A stretch of DNA of 64,000 bases from Anaerobacillus sp. CMMVII (GCF_025377685.1 NZ_JACEHK010000008.1:1-64000), one strand, 5' to 3'; positions 45,707 to 55,180 are shown, numbered from the stretch's first letter. Notes: a model not told the origin generated them from the letters alone. Numbers and translations: made by a program.

Positions 45707-46852
45707 ATGAAGAAGGTGATAAAGAAGATCTTCGTCTATCTTGCGGCTGTATTCTTAATTTTTATAAGCTATGTGATCTTATCGGTTCATTATTGGTCGA
45801 CGACTGACGAAGGAATTTTGCCACCAAAAACTGCCGTCATTCTTCACGCAGTTAACAATAACATTATTACATCAGATATGAAACCACCTAAATTTCTAAT
45901 ACAGCCAAGACCATCGACAATTGCTAGAGAAGATATCATGATCCCTGTGGCAGAAGGTCAAGAAATCGCAGGAAGAGTTTATTATCCCAAAAGCGATGGG
46001 GGGCATCCAGTCCTCATGTATTATCATGGAGGTGCTTTTTTAGATGGTTATGGGAATATCGAAACCCATGATAATATTATTCGAGCTATTGCTGCTAGAA
46101 CAAATAGTGTAGTAATCGCTGTGGGTTATCGAGTAGCACCGCAATATGTTTTTCCAACTGCAGTCGAAGATAGTTATGAAGCATTGCTGTGGGCTTATCA
46201 GCAGGCTGAGAGGTTTAATGGCGATCCAGATCGAATCGCAGTTATAGGGGATAGCGCTGGGGGGAACTTAGCGACAGCTGTTGCCTTAATGTCGCGTGAT
46301 TTTAATGGTCCTCCGTTAACGGCTCAAGCATTGCTCTATCCGCTAACGACGTTCCAAGACGTACCTCTCCAGTCGCGAATTATTTATGACAGTGGATATT
46401 ACTTATTGTCTCGTAATGTCATGTATCGAGCGCGAGAGTTATATACACCAATGGAAGACATGTGGCTAAGTCCTTACACTTCTCCTCTTAATGCAGAAAG
46501 TCTTGAGGCACTGCCACCGACGTTAATAATAACGGCAGAGTATGATCCTTTACGCGATGAAGGTGAACAGTACGCAGAGAGACTAGCGGAAGCAGGAATA
46601 CCTGTTACCCACCTTCATTATGAAGGCGTAATGCATGGATTTATTTCATTTTACGAAGTCATGAATTTAGGAGAACATGGCTTACGTGAAACAGTTTCAT
46701 TTCTTAAGAATGTCTTTTCCGATGAGACAAAATTGGACAGCGGTCTAGAGAAATCCATTGTAAGCAGTCCTCGAGGTAGAGAAGGGATTAGGGAATACCT
46801 CGAAGCCTATGCAATCGCCGCTTTTTTGCTCTATAAAGATATAATTGGGTAA
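45707..46852 (+). CDS. Membrane-anchored alpha/beta hydrolase (HSL-type esterase)
   Basis: A 381-residue protein: N-terminal helix (7-28), then an alpha/beta hydrolase. The oxyanion motif HGGAF is at 107-111, GDSAGGNLA has the nucleophile Ser183, EYDPLRD has Asp280 and VMHGF has His310. This is the hormone-sensitive-lipase (family IV) layout for short-chain esters. A C-terminal extension of about 50 residues follows. AAAGGAGGG precedes ATG. Confidence 0.88.
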   Translation: MKKVIKKIFVYLAAVFLIFISYVILSVHYWSTTDEGILPPKTAVILHAVNNNIITSDMKPPKFLIQPRPSTIAREDIMIPVAEGQEIAGRVYYPKSDGGHPVLMYYHGGAFLDGYGNIETHDNIIRAIAARTNSVVIAVGYRVAPQYVFPTAVEDSYEALLWAYQQAERFNGDPDRIAVIGDSAGGNLATAVALMSRDFNGPPLTAQALLYPLTTFQDVPLQSRIIYDSGYYLLSRNVMYRARELYTPMEDMWLSPYTSPLNAESLEALPPTLIITAEYDPLRDEGEQYAERLAEAGIPVTHLHYEGVMHGFISFYEVMNLGEHGLRETVSFLKNVFSDETKLDSGLEKSIVSSPRGREGIREYLEAYAIAAFLLYKDIIG

Positions 46853-46869
46853 GTTATCTTTTTAATAGA

Positions 46870-47094
46870 AGGCTCTTTTCGTAAACATTGCTCCTGCGGT
46901 TACTCGTCGCACAAAAAAACTTGTTGCTTTGTTACTCTTAAATAATCGAAAAAATACCTTAGATGAAGATATCACCCAATAAATTAATTAAGAAAAGAGC
47001 AATACTTACTAAATAGTGGTGAATTCTTAGTATTTTGTGTAAAAATCCGGCTTTTGGGATTTTTACGAAAGCAACAAACTTTGCGAAAACAGCC
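46870..47094. mobile_element. MITE-like element, full copy
   Basis: The ends AGGCTCTTTTCGTAAACATT and ACAAACTTTGCGAAAACAGCC are imperfect inverted repeats of about 25 bases. The inside holds a short hairpin (AAAAATCC / GGGATTTTT) and no gene. It shares most of its length with the elements at 49627-49990. Short non-coding elements like this are moved by an outside transposase. Confidence 0.7.
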
Positions 47095-47228
47095 ATATAG
47101 AAAAAAACACAAGGTAACTTTTCATTTACCTTGTGTTTCTTAAATTAGTCTGTTTTTTGTTTTTTTAAAATAGGCTATTCTTGATTGACTGGCCATAAAG
47201 TCACACTGTTGCCGAAAAGATCCTTACA

Positions 47229-48611
47229 TTAAGATGATTTTTTCATGACGGGTGGCGTGGTCAGTTTCATCAACTGTCTCTTTTGAACATATTGCAAGCG
47301 GATGAACAAGAAGACCGCTCCTGTTGCAAGTCCTGTAATTAATCCTATCCAGTAGCCAAACGCACCTAATTCAGTAAAGGTAGCTAATGTGTAGCCAAGT
47401 GGTAATCCGATGATCCAAAATGAGAGGACTGCTAGTAGGAAGGTTACATTTACATCCTTATAGCCACGCAGAGCTCCTTGAAGCGGGGCGCCAACAGCAT
47501 CAGACATTTGGAAGAAAATCGCAAAGATTAAAAACTGAGAAATTAACGCTAATACTTCTGGTTCATTTGTATAAAGCATTCCAACTTGCTCGTTGAAGAC
47601 TAGTAATATAACCGAACATAAAATCCCTAGCAATAAACCAAGACCAATCCCCAAGTAACTGTAGCTTTTAGCATCCTTATAACGTTTTGCACCAACTTCA
47701 AAGCCAACCGTAATTGTTAAGGCCATTGAAATACTTAGCGGTAGCATATATAAAAATGAGGCAAAGTTAATTGCTGCTTGATGTGCAGCAATTGTAATTG
47801 TATTATACTGGCTCATTAAAAGCGTGACAGCAGCAAAAATGCTGGTTTCGCAGAAAATTGCTAAACCACTTGGTACTCCAATTTTCAGAAGCTCTTTCCA
47901 AGAATGCAACGATATTTTTGGCCAATCTCTAAAAATGTTGTATTCAGCAAATGGGGTGATTCGGTGAATAAAATAAATTGAAATTAAAAAGATACACCAG
48001 TATGTGATCGAGGACGCAACCCCAGCTCCAATTCCCCCTAGTTGTGGAAAACCAAGCTTACCGAAAATAAGAATATAATTAAAGAAAATATTTATGGGTA
48101 AAGATAAGAGCGTAATAATCATGGTGATCCGGGTATGACCCAAAGCATCGATAAAAGAACGTAAAATGGTGTAGCTAAATAACGGGAATATTCCAAATGC
48201 TAAGGCAATCAAATAATTTTTTGCAATGTTTCTAACTACATCATCTAAGTTCATGAAGTTCAAGATTGGATTTAAAAAGAGTATTCCGATGACAATTACA
48301 ATGATTGCTAATACAATAGACAAGTAAATACCTTGAACAACAGTATAAGGAACTGTTTTTTTATTATTGGCACCAATAAGATGAGCAATAATCGGTGTGG
48401 CTGCCATCAGGATTCCTGACAGACCTGTAAAAATTGGAACCCATAGACTAGAACCAATTGCAACCCCAGCCAAGTCATTCGAGCTGACGTTTCCACTCAT
48501 CATTGTGTCAAAGAAATTCATTGAGAACAAAGCAAATTGAGTGACTAAAATGGGAAGTAAAATATATAGGAAATGCTTTGTTTTTTCTTTAAGGGTAAGG
48601 GTTTGTTTCAT
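47229..48611 (-). CDS. MATE-family multidrug/Na+ efflux pump
   Basis: A 460-residue membrane protein with twelve predicted helices in two related halves. NFFDTMMSGNVSSNDLAGVA opens the first half; PIIAHLIGANNKK is the conserved loop; the second half repeats the fold. It is of the NorM type, exporting cationic drugs in exchange for Na+ or H+. A clean ribosome binding site precedes the ATG. Confidence 0.9.
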   Translation of the reverse strand: MKQTLTLKEKTKHFLYILLPILVTQFALFSMNFFDTMMSGNVSSNDLAGVAIGSSLWVPIFTGLSGILMAATPIIAHLIGANNKKTVPYTVVQGIYLSIVLAIIVIVIGILFLNPILNFMNLDDVVRNIAKNYLIALAFGIFPLFSYTILRSFIDALGHTRITMIITLLSLPINIFFNYILIFGKLGFPQLGGIGAGVASSITYWCIFLISIYFIHRITPFAEYNIFRDWPKISLHSWKELLKIGVPSGLAIFCETSIFAAVTLLMSQYNTITIAAHQAAINFASFLYMLPLSISMALTITVGFEVGAKRYKDAKSYSYLGIGLGLLLGILCSVILLVFNEQVGMLYTNEPEVLALISQFLIFAIFFQMSDAVGAPLQGALRGYKDVNVTFLLAVLSFWIIGLPLGYTLATFTELGAFGYWIGLITGLATGAVFLFIRLQYVQKRQLMKLTTPPVMKKSS

Positions 48612-48704
48612 AGGCCCCCTTCTTTCTAATTTAAGTCATATGAACGAGATTATATCAGAAAAATCCAAGTACGGATAGAACTTTATTTACATAGGGGTGA
48701 AACA

Positions 48705-49579
48705 ATGAAACTGGGCTACGCATGCTTAAATGTTACGCTTGGCTTGAAAATCGAACGTGTCGTCTAAAAACTGTCGAATTAGAGGGGATGGCGAAAGTTA
48801 AGGAATTAACCTTATATAATTTGGAATCTGTGAAAACAATCCTGAAATGGAATAAGGAAAACAATATTAATTTTTTTAGGGTAAGTAGTGATATTGTGCC
48901 TTTTGGCAGCCATGAGATTCTAGATTGGGATTGGTGGATGGATGAGGATGTTTTATCCCTAACTAGTGAGATAAAGACTTTTCAACGAAAGCATGGGATG
49001 AGGTTAACGGTTCATCCAGGGCAATATACGATTATCAATTCGCCTAATGAAAAGGTTGTCGAAAATGCGTTTCGTGACCTTGAGTATCATTATAAGTTTA
49101 TCAATCTGATGGGTGGAACGGATATGGTTATTCATGTTGGTGGGGTCTATGGGGATAAGACAGAGGCTAAAAAACGCTATATTGAAAACTATAAAAAATT
49201 AAGCCCTGAAATCCGAAGTATATTAATTTTAGAAAATGATGATAAATCGTTTCATGTGAAGGATGTCTTAGAAATAAACGAAGAAATTGGTGTACCTGTT
49301 TGTTTCGACATACATCATCATCGTTGTAATCCATATGAAGAAGAGTCCTTAGGGGGATTATTGGACAGAGTCATTAAGACCTGGGAAAACCTCCGTTTAC
49401 CGAAAATGCATATTAGTTCAGGAAAAAATTCCAAGACAGATGCGTCCCATCACGACTTTATTTTAAGGGAAGATTATGACTCGTTTATTGAGTTGTTAGG
49501 TGAGCGAGATGCTGACTTAATGTTTGAAGCAAAGCAAAAAGAATTAGCAGTATTAAGAATTCGAGATGGAGAGCAATAA
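48705..49579 (+). pseudogene. uvsE: UV damage endonuclease UvsE, one frameshift
   Basis: Cuts DNA next to UV photoproducts and starts alternative excision repair. ATG 48705 (MKLGYACLNVTLG) follows AGGGGTG and matches the canonical N-terminus, but the frame ends after 20 residues. The other frame continues ENRTCRLKTVELEGM, SSDIVPFGSHEI, HPGQYTIINSP, HVGGVYGDK and CFDIHHHRCNP, all UvsE metal-site blocks. One missing T or A near 48744-48750 explains the break. Restored length is about 291 residues, standard. It may be a sequencing error. Confidence 0.88.
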
Positions 49580-49626
49580 AAAGTTTCCTATTTTTCCTTG
49601 TTTTTTGCTAAAATACTGTTATTACA

Positions 49627-49990
49627 AGGCTCTTTTCTAAAGGCTCTTTTCTAAAACATTGTTGCTTTCTCAACTAAAATAATTGGAAAAATTCCATAGA
49701 TGGACATATCACCATCTAAATTGAGTGAGAAAAGAGCACGGCTCACTAAATAAGTAGTGAAACCTTAGTATTTTGGTGTAAAAATCCGGCTTCTGGGATT
49801 TTTACGAAAGCAACAAACTTTGCGAAAACAGCCTTTCTAAAACATCGTTGCTTTTTAACCTAAATTAATTGGAAAAATTCTTTAGGATGAAAATATCACC
49901 CAATAAATTAAGTAAGAAAAGAGCAATACTCACTAAATAAGTAGTGAAATCTTAGTATGTACTTAAGCAACAAACTTTGCGAAAACAGCC
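49627..49990. mobile_element. Composite MITE-like element, two tandem units
   Basis: Unit one (49627-49835) has the ends AGGCTCTTTTC and GAAAACAGCC; unit two (49836-49990) follows with a shortened left end. The whole is flanked by the direct repeat TATTACA (49620-49626 and 49991-49997), strong evidence that it inserted as one block. The left end also has a 14-base duplication (AAGGCTCTTTTCTA). No gene inside. Confidence 0.75.
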
Positions 49991-50021
49991 TATTACATAG
50001 GAATACGAAAGGAAGTAACAG

Positions 50022-51176
50022 ATGGAGCATTTAGTCAATAAGCAAGTGCAAAACATTCAAATATCTGGAATTCGCCAGTTTTTTAATATGGTAGCAAGCT
50101 TTCCGGATGCGATTCAGCTTACGATTGGACAACCTGATTTTCCGACACCAACACATATAAAAGAAGCCGGTATAAAAGCTATTGAGGAAAATAAAACGGG
50201 TTATACGAAAAACGCAGGCTTAGACGAGCTTTGTGCAGCTGCTGCTCGTTTTATTGACTCGAAGTATGGACTTCGTTATCAGCCTAAAACGGAAGTCATT
50301 ACAACAATTGGTGCTAGCCAAGGAATAGATATTGCCTTTCGAACAATTCTAGAAGAAGGTGCTGAGGTGATTTTACCAGGACCTGTATATCCAGCGTACG
50401 AACCGATCATTAAAATGTGTGGTGCGATCCCTGTTTATGCGGATACACGAGCTACCGACTTTAAAATAACCGCTGAACAAATAGAAAGCCTTATTACTAG
50501 TAAAACAAGATGCGTGATGCTACCGTACCCATCAAATCCAACAGGATGTATTTTAACGGAAACAGAACTTGCCGCTATTGCAAGTGTTCTAAAAGATCGT
50601 GATATTTTCGTTCTTTCCGACGAAATATATAGTGAATTGGTGTATGGAGATAAACATTGTTCAATCGCCTCCTTTCCTGGAATGAAGGAAAAAACAATCA
50701 TCATTAATGGACTATCAAAGTCACACTCAATGACTGGTTGGAGGATCGGCTTTGTCTTTGCTCCAGAAACGATTGCTAAACATATCATTAAGGTCCATCA
50801 GTACAATGTTAGCTGTGCGAGTTCCATCTCGCAATGGGCTGCAGTGCAGGCTTTAACAGTAGGTGTTGATGATGCTGACTCGATGCGAGTGGAGTACGAA
50901 AAACGTCGTGATTACGTATATGGTCGTTTAGTTGCTATGGGAATCGAGGTAGTCAAACCGAACGGTGCCTTTTATCTATTTCCTTCAATTGAGAAATTTG
51001 GTTTGAGTTCGACTGAGTTTGCGACTCGTCTTTTGCAAGAGGGGAAAGTGGCCTGTGTTCCTGGTTCAGCATTTTCGGATTATGGTGAAGGATATCTGCG
51101 TTTATCCTATGCGTATAGCATGGATATCCTTGAAGAAGGCTGTAATCGTCTTGAAAGGTTTATTTCGAATTTATAA
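50022..51176 (+). CDS. patA: Aminotransferase A (PatA)
   Basis: A 384-residue PLP enzyme that makes N-acetyl-LL-diaminopimelate in the acetylase lysine pathway. Fold-type I class-I features are TIGQPDFPTPTHIK, PGPVYPAYEPII, LPYPSNPTGC and SLSKSHSMTGWRIG with PLP Lys233. The opening MEHLVNKQVQNIQISGIRQF is typical of PatA. GAAAGGAAG precedes ATG. Confidence 0.9.
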   Translation: MEHLVNKQVQNIQISGIRQFFNMVASFPDAIQLTIGQPDFPTPTHIKEAGIKAIEENKTGYTKNAGLDELCAAAARFIDSKYGLRYQPKTEVITTIGASQGIDIAFRTILEEGAEVILPGPVYPAYEPIIKMCGAIPVYADTRATDFKITAEQIESLITSKTRCVMLPYPSNPTGCILTETELAAIASVLKDRDIFVLSDEIYSELVYGDKHCSIASFPGMKEKTIIINGLSKSHSMTGWRIGFVFAPETIAKHIIKVHQYNVSCASSISQWAAVQALTVGVDDADSMRVEYEKRRDYVYGRLVAMGIEVVKPNGAFYLFPSIEKFGLSSTEFATRLLQEGKVACVPGSAFSDYGEGYLRLSYAYSMDILEEGCNRLERFISNL

Positions 51177-51182
51177 AATGGG

Positions 51183-51212
51183 TGCGAATCACTATGTGAT
51201 TCGCATTTTTTT
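51183..51212 (+). terminator. Terminator after patA
   Basis: GCGAATCACT and TATGTGATTCGC form a tight stem with a T run. Confidence 0.85.
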
Positions 51213-51540
51213 GTGTTGGATTTGCAGTTGGGGAGGGGATATCAAAAGGATTAGGAAGTGGAGTTTACAGTTTTTTATAGAGTTGTGTTCCAATTTGGGT
51301 GTTGGAACAAAATCTATACCATTTTCGAGCCGTTTTGGAGTTTCAAGGAGGGTTGTTGGAACCAAATCTTTCCACTTCCGAGCAGTTTCTAGTTCTAATC
51401 AGTTTACAAATTTCGACATATCTATCAAGAGCATGGTGTTTACAGTTATAAAAGATAAATCGCAATTATTACTACTCCTAGTGCATATTAATTGGCGGAT
51501 ATTCCAAAAATAAGCAAAAATGCACTTGAAGGAGCTCCAA
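51213..51540. other. Intergenic, imperfect direct repeats
   Basis: No gene is supported. GTTGGAACAAAATCTATACC near 51301 and GTTGGAACCAAATCTTTCCA near 51356 start two related segments of about 35 bases, 55 bases apart. The last bases carry AAGGAG for the next gene. Confidence 0.35.
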
Positions 51541-52308
51541 ATGGACAACAAGGCAATGACACAAAGTGCTCGGTATTATCGGGCCTACATAAGCTCATAT
51601 AATACAAACATTATCCAGATGAAAAATCCCTGGGTGGCAGTGTGGTGGTCTGCTGCTTTTCCTGGTATGGGCCATTTATTACAAGGGGCATATACGAAGG
51701 GGTTTATCCTCTTCTTTTGGGAATTTGTTATAAATGTAAATTCGAAACTAAACCTAGCAATGGTCTATTCATTTACAGGAAAGTTTGAACTAGCGAAAGA
51801 GGTTATTAATACACGGTGGATCTTAATTTACATACCAGTTTACATTATCTCGATGTGGGATGGCTATCGTAAAACGATTGATATTAACAAATTGTATATA
51901 TTGGCTAATTCTGAAAAGGCCGAAATCGTTCCCTTTAACTTAAGTGCGATGGGCTTGAATTTTTTAGATAAACGACAGCCGTGGGTCGCAATGCTTTGGT
52001 CGATATTAATGCCAGGGATGGGACACTTATATCTAAAAAGAATACCAACAGGTTTCTTTATTTTACTATGCTGGACGATTTGTATATATTTTTCAAACAT
52101 TCTTCCTGCAATTCATTTAACATTGTTAGGTGACTTTGCATCAAGTACCGCTATACTTGATGCACAATGGGCTTTATTTATGCCTTCATTATTCGGATTT
52201 GCAATTTACGAATCATATTCTTTAACCGTTGAGTACAATAAATTGTTTAAAATCCAACAGTCCGAGTATTTAAAAAAAGAATATCAGTCCCTTGAATTAA
52301 ACATCTAA
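51541..52308 (+). CDS. Duplicated-domain membrane protein
   Basis: A 255-residue membrane protein made of two related halves. The first has NPWVAVWWSAAFPGMGHLLQ and the second QPWVAMLWSILMPGMGHLYL, each followed by membrane helices. The W-x-(A/L)-x-x-PG-x-GH-(L/Y) pattern resembles TM2-like or DUF5683-type small membrane domains. ATG 51541 follows AAGGAG. Function unknown. Confidence 0.72.
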   Translation: MDNKAMTQSARYYRAYISSYNTNIIQMKNPWVAVWWSAAFPGMGHLLQGAYTKGFILFFWEFVINVNSKLNLAMVYSFTGKFELAKEVINTRWILIYIPVYIISMWDGYRKTIDINKLYILANSEKAEIVPFNLSAMGLNFLDKRQPWVAMLWSILMPGMGHLYLKRIPTGFFILLCWTICIYFSNILPAIHLTLLGDFASSTAILDAQWALFMPSLFGFAIYESYSLTVEYNKLFKIQQSEYLKKEYQSLELNI

Positions 52309-52332
52309 TAATTCAGTTAAGGTGGTCATTAT

Positions 52333-52794
52333 ATGCTAGTGGTTTCTTCTTTTGAACAATCTGCATCGTTAGAATTAGCGATTATTAATTTGGAGCAAAA
52401 TGGAATAGAAAAAGAGAAAATTTTAGCTGTTCCTTTTGATAAAAGAAGGGAAGAGAGGAAACTTTTTGATACTATTCACCGTTCCGACGGGGTGAGTCTC
52501 TTTGACATCTCCGCAGCCCTTGCGACTGTTTTTTTCAGTCCTTGGGGCAAGTTACGGGTTTATTTTGGTATGGGGACCAATTATTTGGGGGTTAATTGGA
52601 TTTGCATTTGGTGCAATAGTAGGATTTATTATTGATTATTTATATACAAACGAAAAACGAAAGATCGTCAAAAGGTTCCAGCTCAATTTGCAGAAGTAGT
52701 ATTAATTGTTGAATGTGACAAAACCAAAACTCAAATAGTTGAGGAGATTCTCTGGTCGAATCTTGCTTTAGGAGTGGCTATTGTTAAAAAATAA
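52333..52794 (+). pseudogene. Small membrane protein with N-terminal DUF1269-like domain, two frameshifts
   Basis: The first frame (MLVVSSFEQSASLELAIINL) shifts near 52525 in a run of seven T. A second frame carries the glycine-rich helix hairpin SVLGASYGFILVWGPIIWGL and IDYLYTNEKR, and a third picks up near 52680 with AEVVLIVECDKTKTQ to a stop at 52794. One extra T and one missing C explain both changes. The restored 154-residue protein would be an ACT-like domain around a two-helix membrane insert. AAGGTGG precedes ATG. Confidence 0.65.
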
Positions 52795-52802
52795 GTTAGT
52801 GG

Positions 52803-52835
52803 AAGCTAAGGTGCTTACGGCATCTTAGCTTTTTT
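52803..52835 (+). terminator. Terminator before cotJA
   Basis: AAGCTAAGGTGC pairs with GGCATCTTAGCTT, with a T run. Confidence 0.8.
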
Positions 52836-52904
52836 GTTCTACCTACAATTTAAAAAGCATATTCTTTAATGGTGTAAAAAATGGGTAAAGGGAGGAACGA
52901 CTAC

Positions 52905-53141
52905 ATGCAAAATTTCACACCAAGAAAATGTTATACCCCTTATGTCAGTCCATTTGATCCGTGTCCACCGCAGAAGGTTAAGTCTTATGATACGCCACCT
53001 CATTTATATATGGCGTATCAGCCTTATGGGCTTCCGCAGTTTTCACCTCGTGAAGCACTATGTGCCGGAACATTATGGCCAGCTTTGTATAATCCTTATT
53101 TTAGTCCGTATAAACCACATGAAAGGCAGGAGGATGAGTAA
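52905..53141 (+). CDS. cotJA: Spore coat associated protein CotJA
   Basis: A 78-residue coat protein rich in Pro, Tyr and Phe. YVSPFDPCPP, PPHLYMAYQP and LCAGTLWPALYNPY are CotJA features. I chose ATG 52905 behind GGGAGG. The stop codon overlaps the start of cotJB (TAATG). Transcribed in the mother cell (SigE) in B. subtilis; a promoter of that type is not clear here. Confidence 0.9.
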   Translation: MQNFTPRKCYTPYVSPFDPCPPQKVKSYDTPPHLYMAYQPYGLPQFSPREALCAGTLWPALYNPYFSPYKPHERQEDE

Positions 53142-53404
53142 TGCATAAACAACTGCCGAAGGAATTTTATCCGTTAATGGAAGAACTACAAGCTGTCGAC
53201 TTTGTTCTATTAGAGCTAACTTTATATTTAGATACCCATCCTGACGATCAAGAGGCCATCCAGCAATTCAATCAATTTGCGCAAACTAGGCACCAATTAA
53301 GACATCAAGTTGAACAGATTTATGGCCCACTACAACAATACGGCAATAGTTATAGTGGTTACCCTTGGAATTGGAAAGACGGACCATGGCCGTGGCAAAT
53401 ATAG
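53141..53404 (+). CDS. cotJB: Spore coat protein CotJB
   Basis: An 87-residue helical coat protein. ELQAVDFVLLELTLYLDTHP and DDQEAIQQFNQFAQTR are the family core, ending in a Trp/Pro-rich tail (YPWNWKDGPWPW). Sits between cotJA and cotJC in one operon. Confidence 0.92.
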   Translation: MHKQLPKEFYPLMEELQAVDFVLLELTLYLDTHPDDQEAIQQFNQFAQTRHQLRHQVEQIYGPLQQYGNSYSGYPWNWKDGPWPWQI

Positions 53405-53424
53405 AAAAGGGGGGGATAACATAA

Positions 53425-53994
53425 ATGTGGATTTATGAAAAAAAACTACAATATCCAGTTAAGGTAAGTCAATGTAATCCGATGCTCGCGAAATTTTTAG
53501 TGGAGCAGTATGGGGGTGCAGACGGGGAGTTAGCCGCGGCTCTTCGTTACTTAAACCAACGCTATACAATACCTGAGAAGGTCATTGGCTTGTTGACCGA
53601 TATCGGGACTGAGGAGTTTGCGCATTTAGAAATGATCGCAACTATGATCTATAAGCTAACAAAAGATGCAACTCCTGAACAAATGAAAGCAGCCGGATTA
53701 GGCGACCATTACGCCGTTCATGATAAAGCGCTGTTCTATCATAATGCTTCTGGTGTACCATGGACAGCTTCATATATTCAAGCAAAAGGTGACCCAATAG
53801 CAGATTTATACGAGGATATAGCAGCTGAAGAGAAAGCAAGAGCAACATACCAATGGTTAATTGACATGTCTGACGACCCTGATATCAATGATAGCTTACG
53901 CTTTTTAAGAGAACGAGAGATTGTCCATTCGTTAAGATTTAGAGAAGCAGTTGAAATATTAAAAGAAGAACAAGGGAAGAAACAATTCTTTTAA
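53425..53994 (+). CDS. cotJC: Spore coat protein CotJC (manganese catalase)
   Basis: A 189-residue ferritin-like dimanganese catalase of the spore coat. Metal ligands lie in GADGELAAALRYL, GTEEFAHLEMIA and EDIAAEEKARATY with HSLRFREAVE. The gene completes cotJABC, behind AAAGGGGGGG. Confidence 0.95.
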   Translation: MWIYEKKLQYPVKVSQCNPMLAKFLVEQYGGADGELAAALRYLNQRYTIPEKVIGLLTDIGTEEFAHLEMIATMIYKLTKDATPEQMKAAGLGDHYAVHDKALFYHNASGVPWTASYIQAKGDPIADLYEDIAAEEKARATYQWLIDMSDDPDINDSLRFLREREIVHSLRFREAVEILKEEQGKKQFF

Positions 53995-54002
53995 AAAAGT
54001 GG

Positions 54003-54035
54003 GGAGGGCAGTGTCAGACGCTGCCCCTTATTTAT
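54003..54035. terminator. Terminator between convergent cotJC and sbtA-like genes
   Basis: GGGCAG and CTGCCC, extended through GGGGAGGGCAGTGTC / GACGCTGCCCC, form a strong stem used from both sides. Confidence 0.75.
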
Positions 54036-54036
54036 T

Positions 54037-55056
54037 TTAGAAAAACCAGCCCGCGATTGAATAATAAAGTGGAATACCGATCGTTAAATTTATCGGAAAA
54101 GTAATCCCTAAAGCTAAGCCTAAATAAATTGCGGGATCTGCTTCTGGAACTGATGTGCGAAGGGCAGCAGGCGCAGCGATATAAGAAGCACTTGCCGAGA
54201 GAACGCCCATTAACGTGGCTCCTCCTAGCGACAGCCCAACGAAAGAACCAACTAAGACCCCTAATGCTCCATAGAAAATCGGAAAAATAATAGCAAAGCC
54301 TAGGAGTTTTAAGCCATGACGGCGGACGACCGCTAACCGTTTTCCAGCCATTAAGCCCATATTTAGTAAGAATAAAATGAGTACACTTTGATATAAGTCG
54401 AAAAATAAAGGTTGTATGATCGGTAATCCATTTGTTCCTACAGTAAGACCAATTACTAAACTACCAACAAGTAATAAAATGCTTTTGCCAAAAAGACTTT
54501 CCTTTAAAACTTTCTTATCAATAAATGAAAAAGGGTTTTGTGCAACAAAACCAACGTTTCTAGCCGACATTTTTGGTACGGGTGTAGAACTGTTTTTTTC
54601 GATCATGCCTAGTAATAATAATGCTACTAATATTCCGGGGATTTCCATCACGACGACCAAAGCATTCATGAAACCTTCATAGGAAACATTTACATTGTCT
54701 AAAAAGGTAATCGCAGCTCCGTAAGTGACGATACTTACAGATCCGTAGGTTGCCGCTAGACCAACGGAGTTTTTTAAATCTAATTTTAAGAAATGTCGTA
54801 ATACATATAAAGTAATTATTGGGATAAGTGTTCCTAGAAAAATCGTTCCTAGGATGGGCTTTGAAACTGTAGCAAATGAGTAGTTTGATAACTCAATTCC
54901 ACCTTTTAAGCCAATAGCAATTAATAAATAAGCACTTAAACCTTCCCCTAATCCCTTTGGTAAATCAAAATCAGAACTAACGATTGCGGCAATAATACCA
55001 AGGATGAAAAACATAATAGCTGGTGAAAGTAAGTTTTGCAGGACCATATCGAACAT
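54037..55056 (-). CDS. SbtA-like sodium-dependent bicarbonate transporter
   Basis: A 339-residue membrane protein with about ten helices. NLLSPAIMFFILGIIAAIVS, LIAIGLKGGIEL, GLAATYGSVSIVTYGAAITF and LGALGV-type Gly-rich blocks match SbtA (DUF897). In cyanobacteria SbtA takes up HCO3- with Na+. ATG 55056 follows AGGAGGAAATTAAT. A terminator only 36 bases upstream implies read-through control from the DUF2294 gene. Confidence 0.85.
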   Translation of the reverse strand: MFDMVLQNLLSPAIMFFILGIIAAIVSSDFDLPKGLGEGLSAYLLIAIGLKGGIELSNYSFATVSKPILGTIFLGTLIPIITLYVLRHFLKLDLKNSVGLAATYGSVSIVTYGAAITFLDNVNVSYEGFMNALVVVMEIPGILVALLLLGMIEKNSSTPVPKMSARNVGFVAQNPFSFIDKKVLKESLFGKSILLLVGSLVIGLTVGTNGLPIIQPLFFDLYQSVLILFLLNMGLMAGKRLAVVRRHGLKLLGFAIIFPIFYGALGVLVGSFVGLSLGGATLMGVLSASASYIAAPAALRTSVPEADPAIYLGLALGITFPINLTIGIPLYYSIAGWFF

Positions 55057-55090
55057 ATTAATTTCCTCCTTTTGATATGTTTTGATCAAA

Positions 55091-55131
55091 ATAAAAAAGG
55101 CCAACGAAGATGATAAAATCCTCATTGGCCT
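55091..55131 (-). terminator. Terminator/attenuator between DUF2294 and sbtA-like genes
   Basis: On the minus strand AGGCCAATGAGGAT pairs with ATCTTCGTTGGCCT and a T run follows. Only 36 bases remain before the transporter start, containing the palindrome TTTTGATCAAAA and the ribosome binding site. Confidence 0.75.
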
Positions 55132-55180
55132 CTGTTGTACTCACTAAATGTAGTGTTTACTTAAGCAACCTATTATTCTG

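Noticed and set aside
50435-50788. 117-residue minus-strand frame in patA
   Set aside because: Antisense shadow of a conserved aminotransferase.
51019-51513. 164-residue plus-strand frame starting inside patA
   Set aside because: Starts out of frame within patA, passes through its terminator and has no domain. Coding signal belongs to patA.
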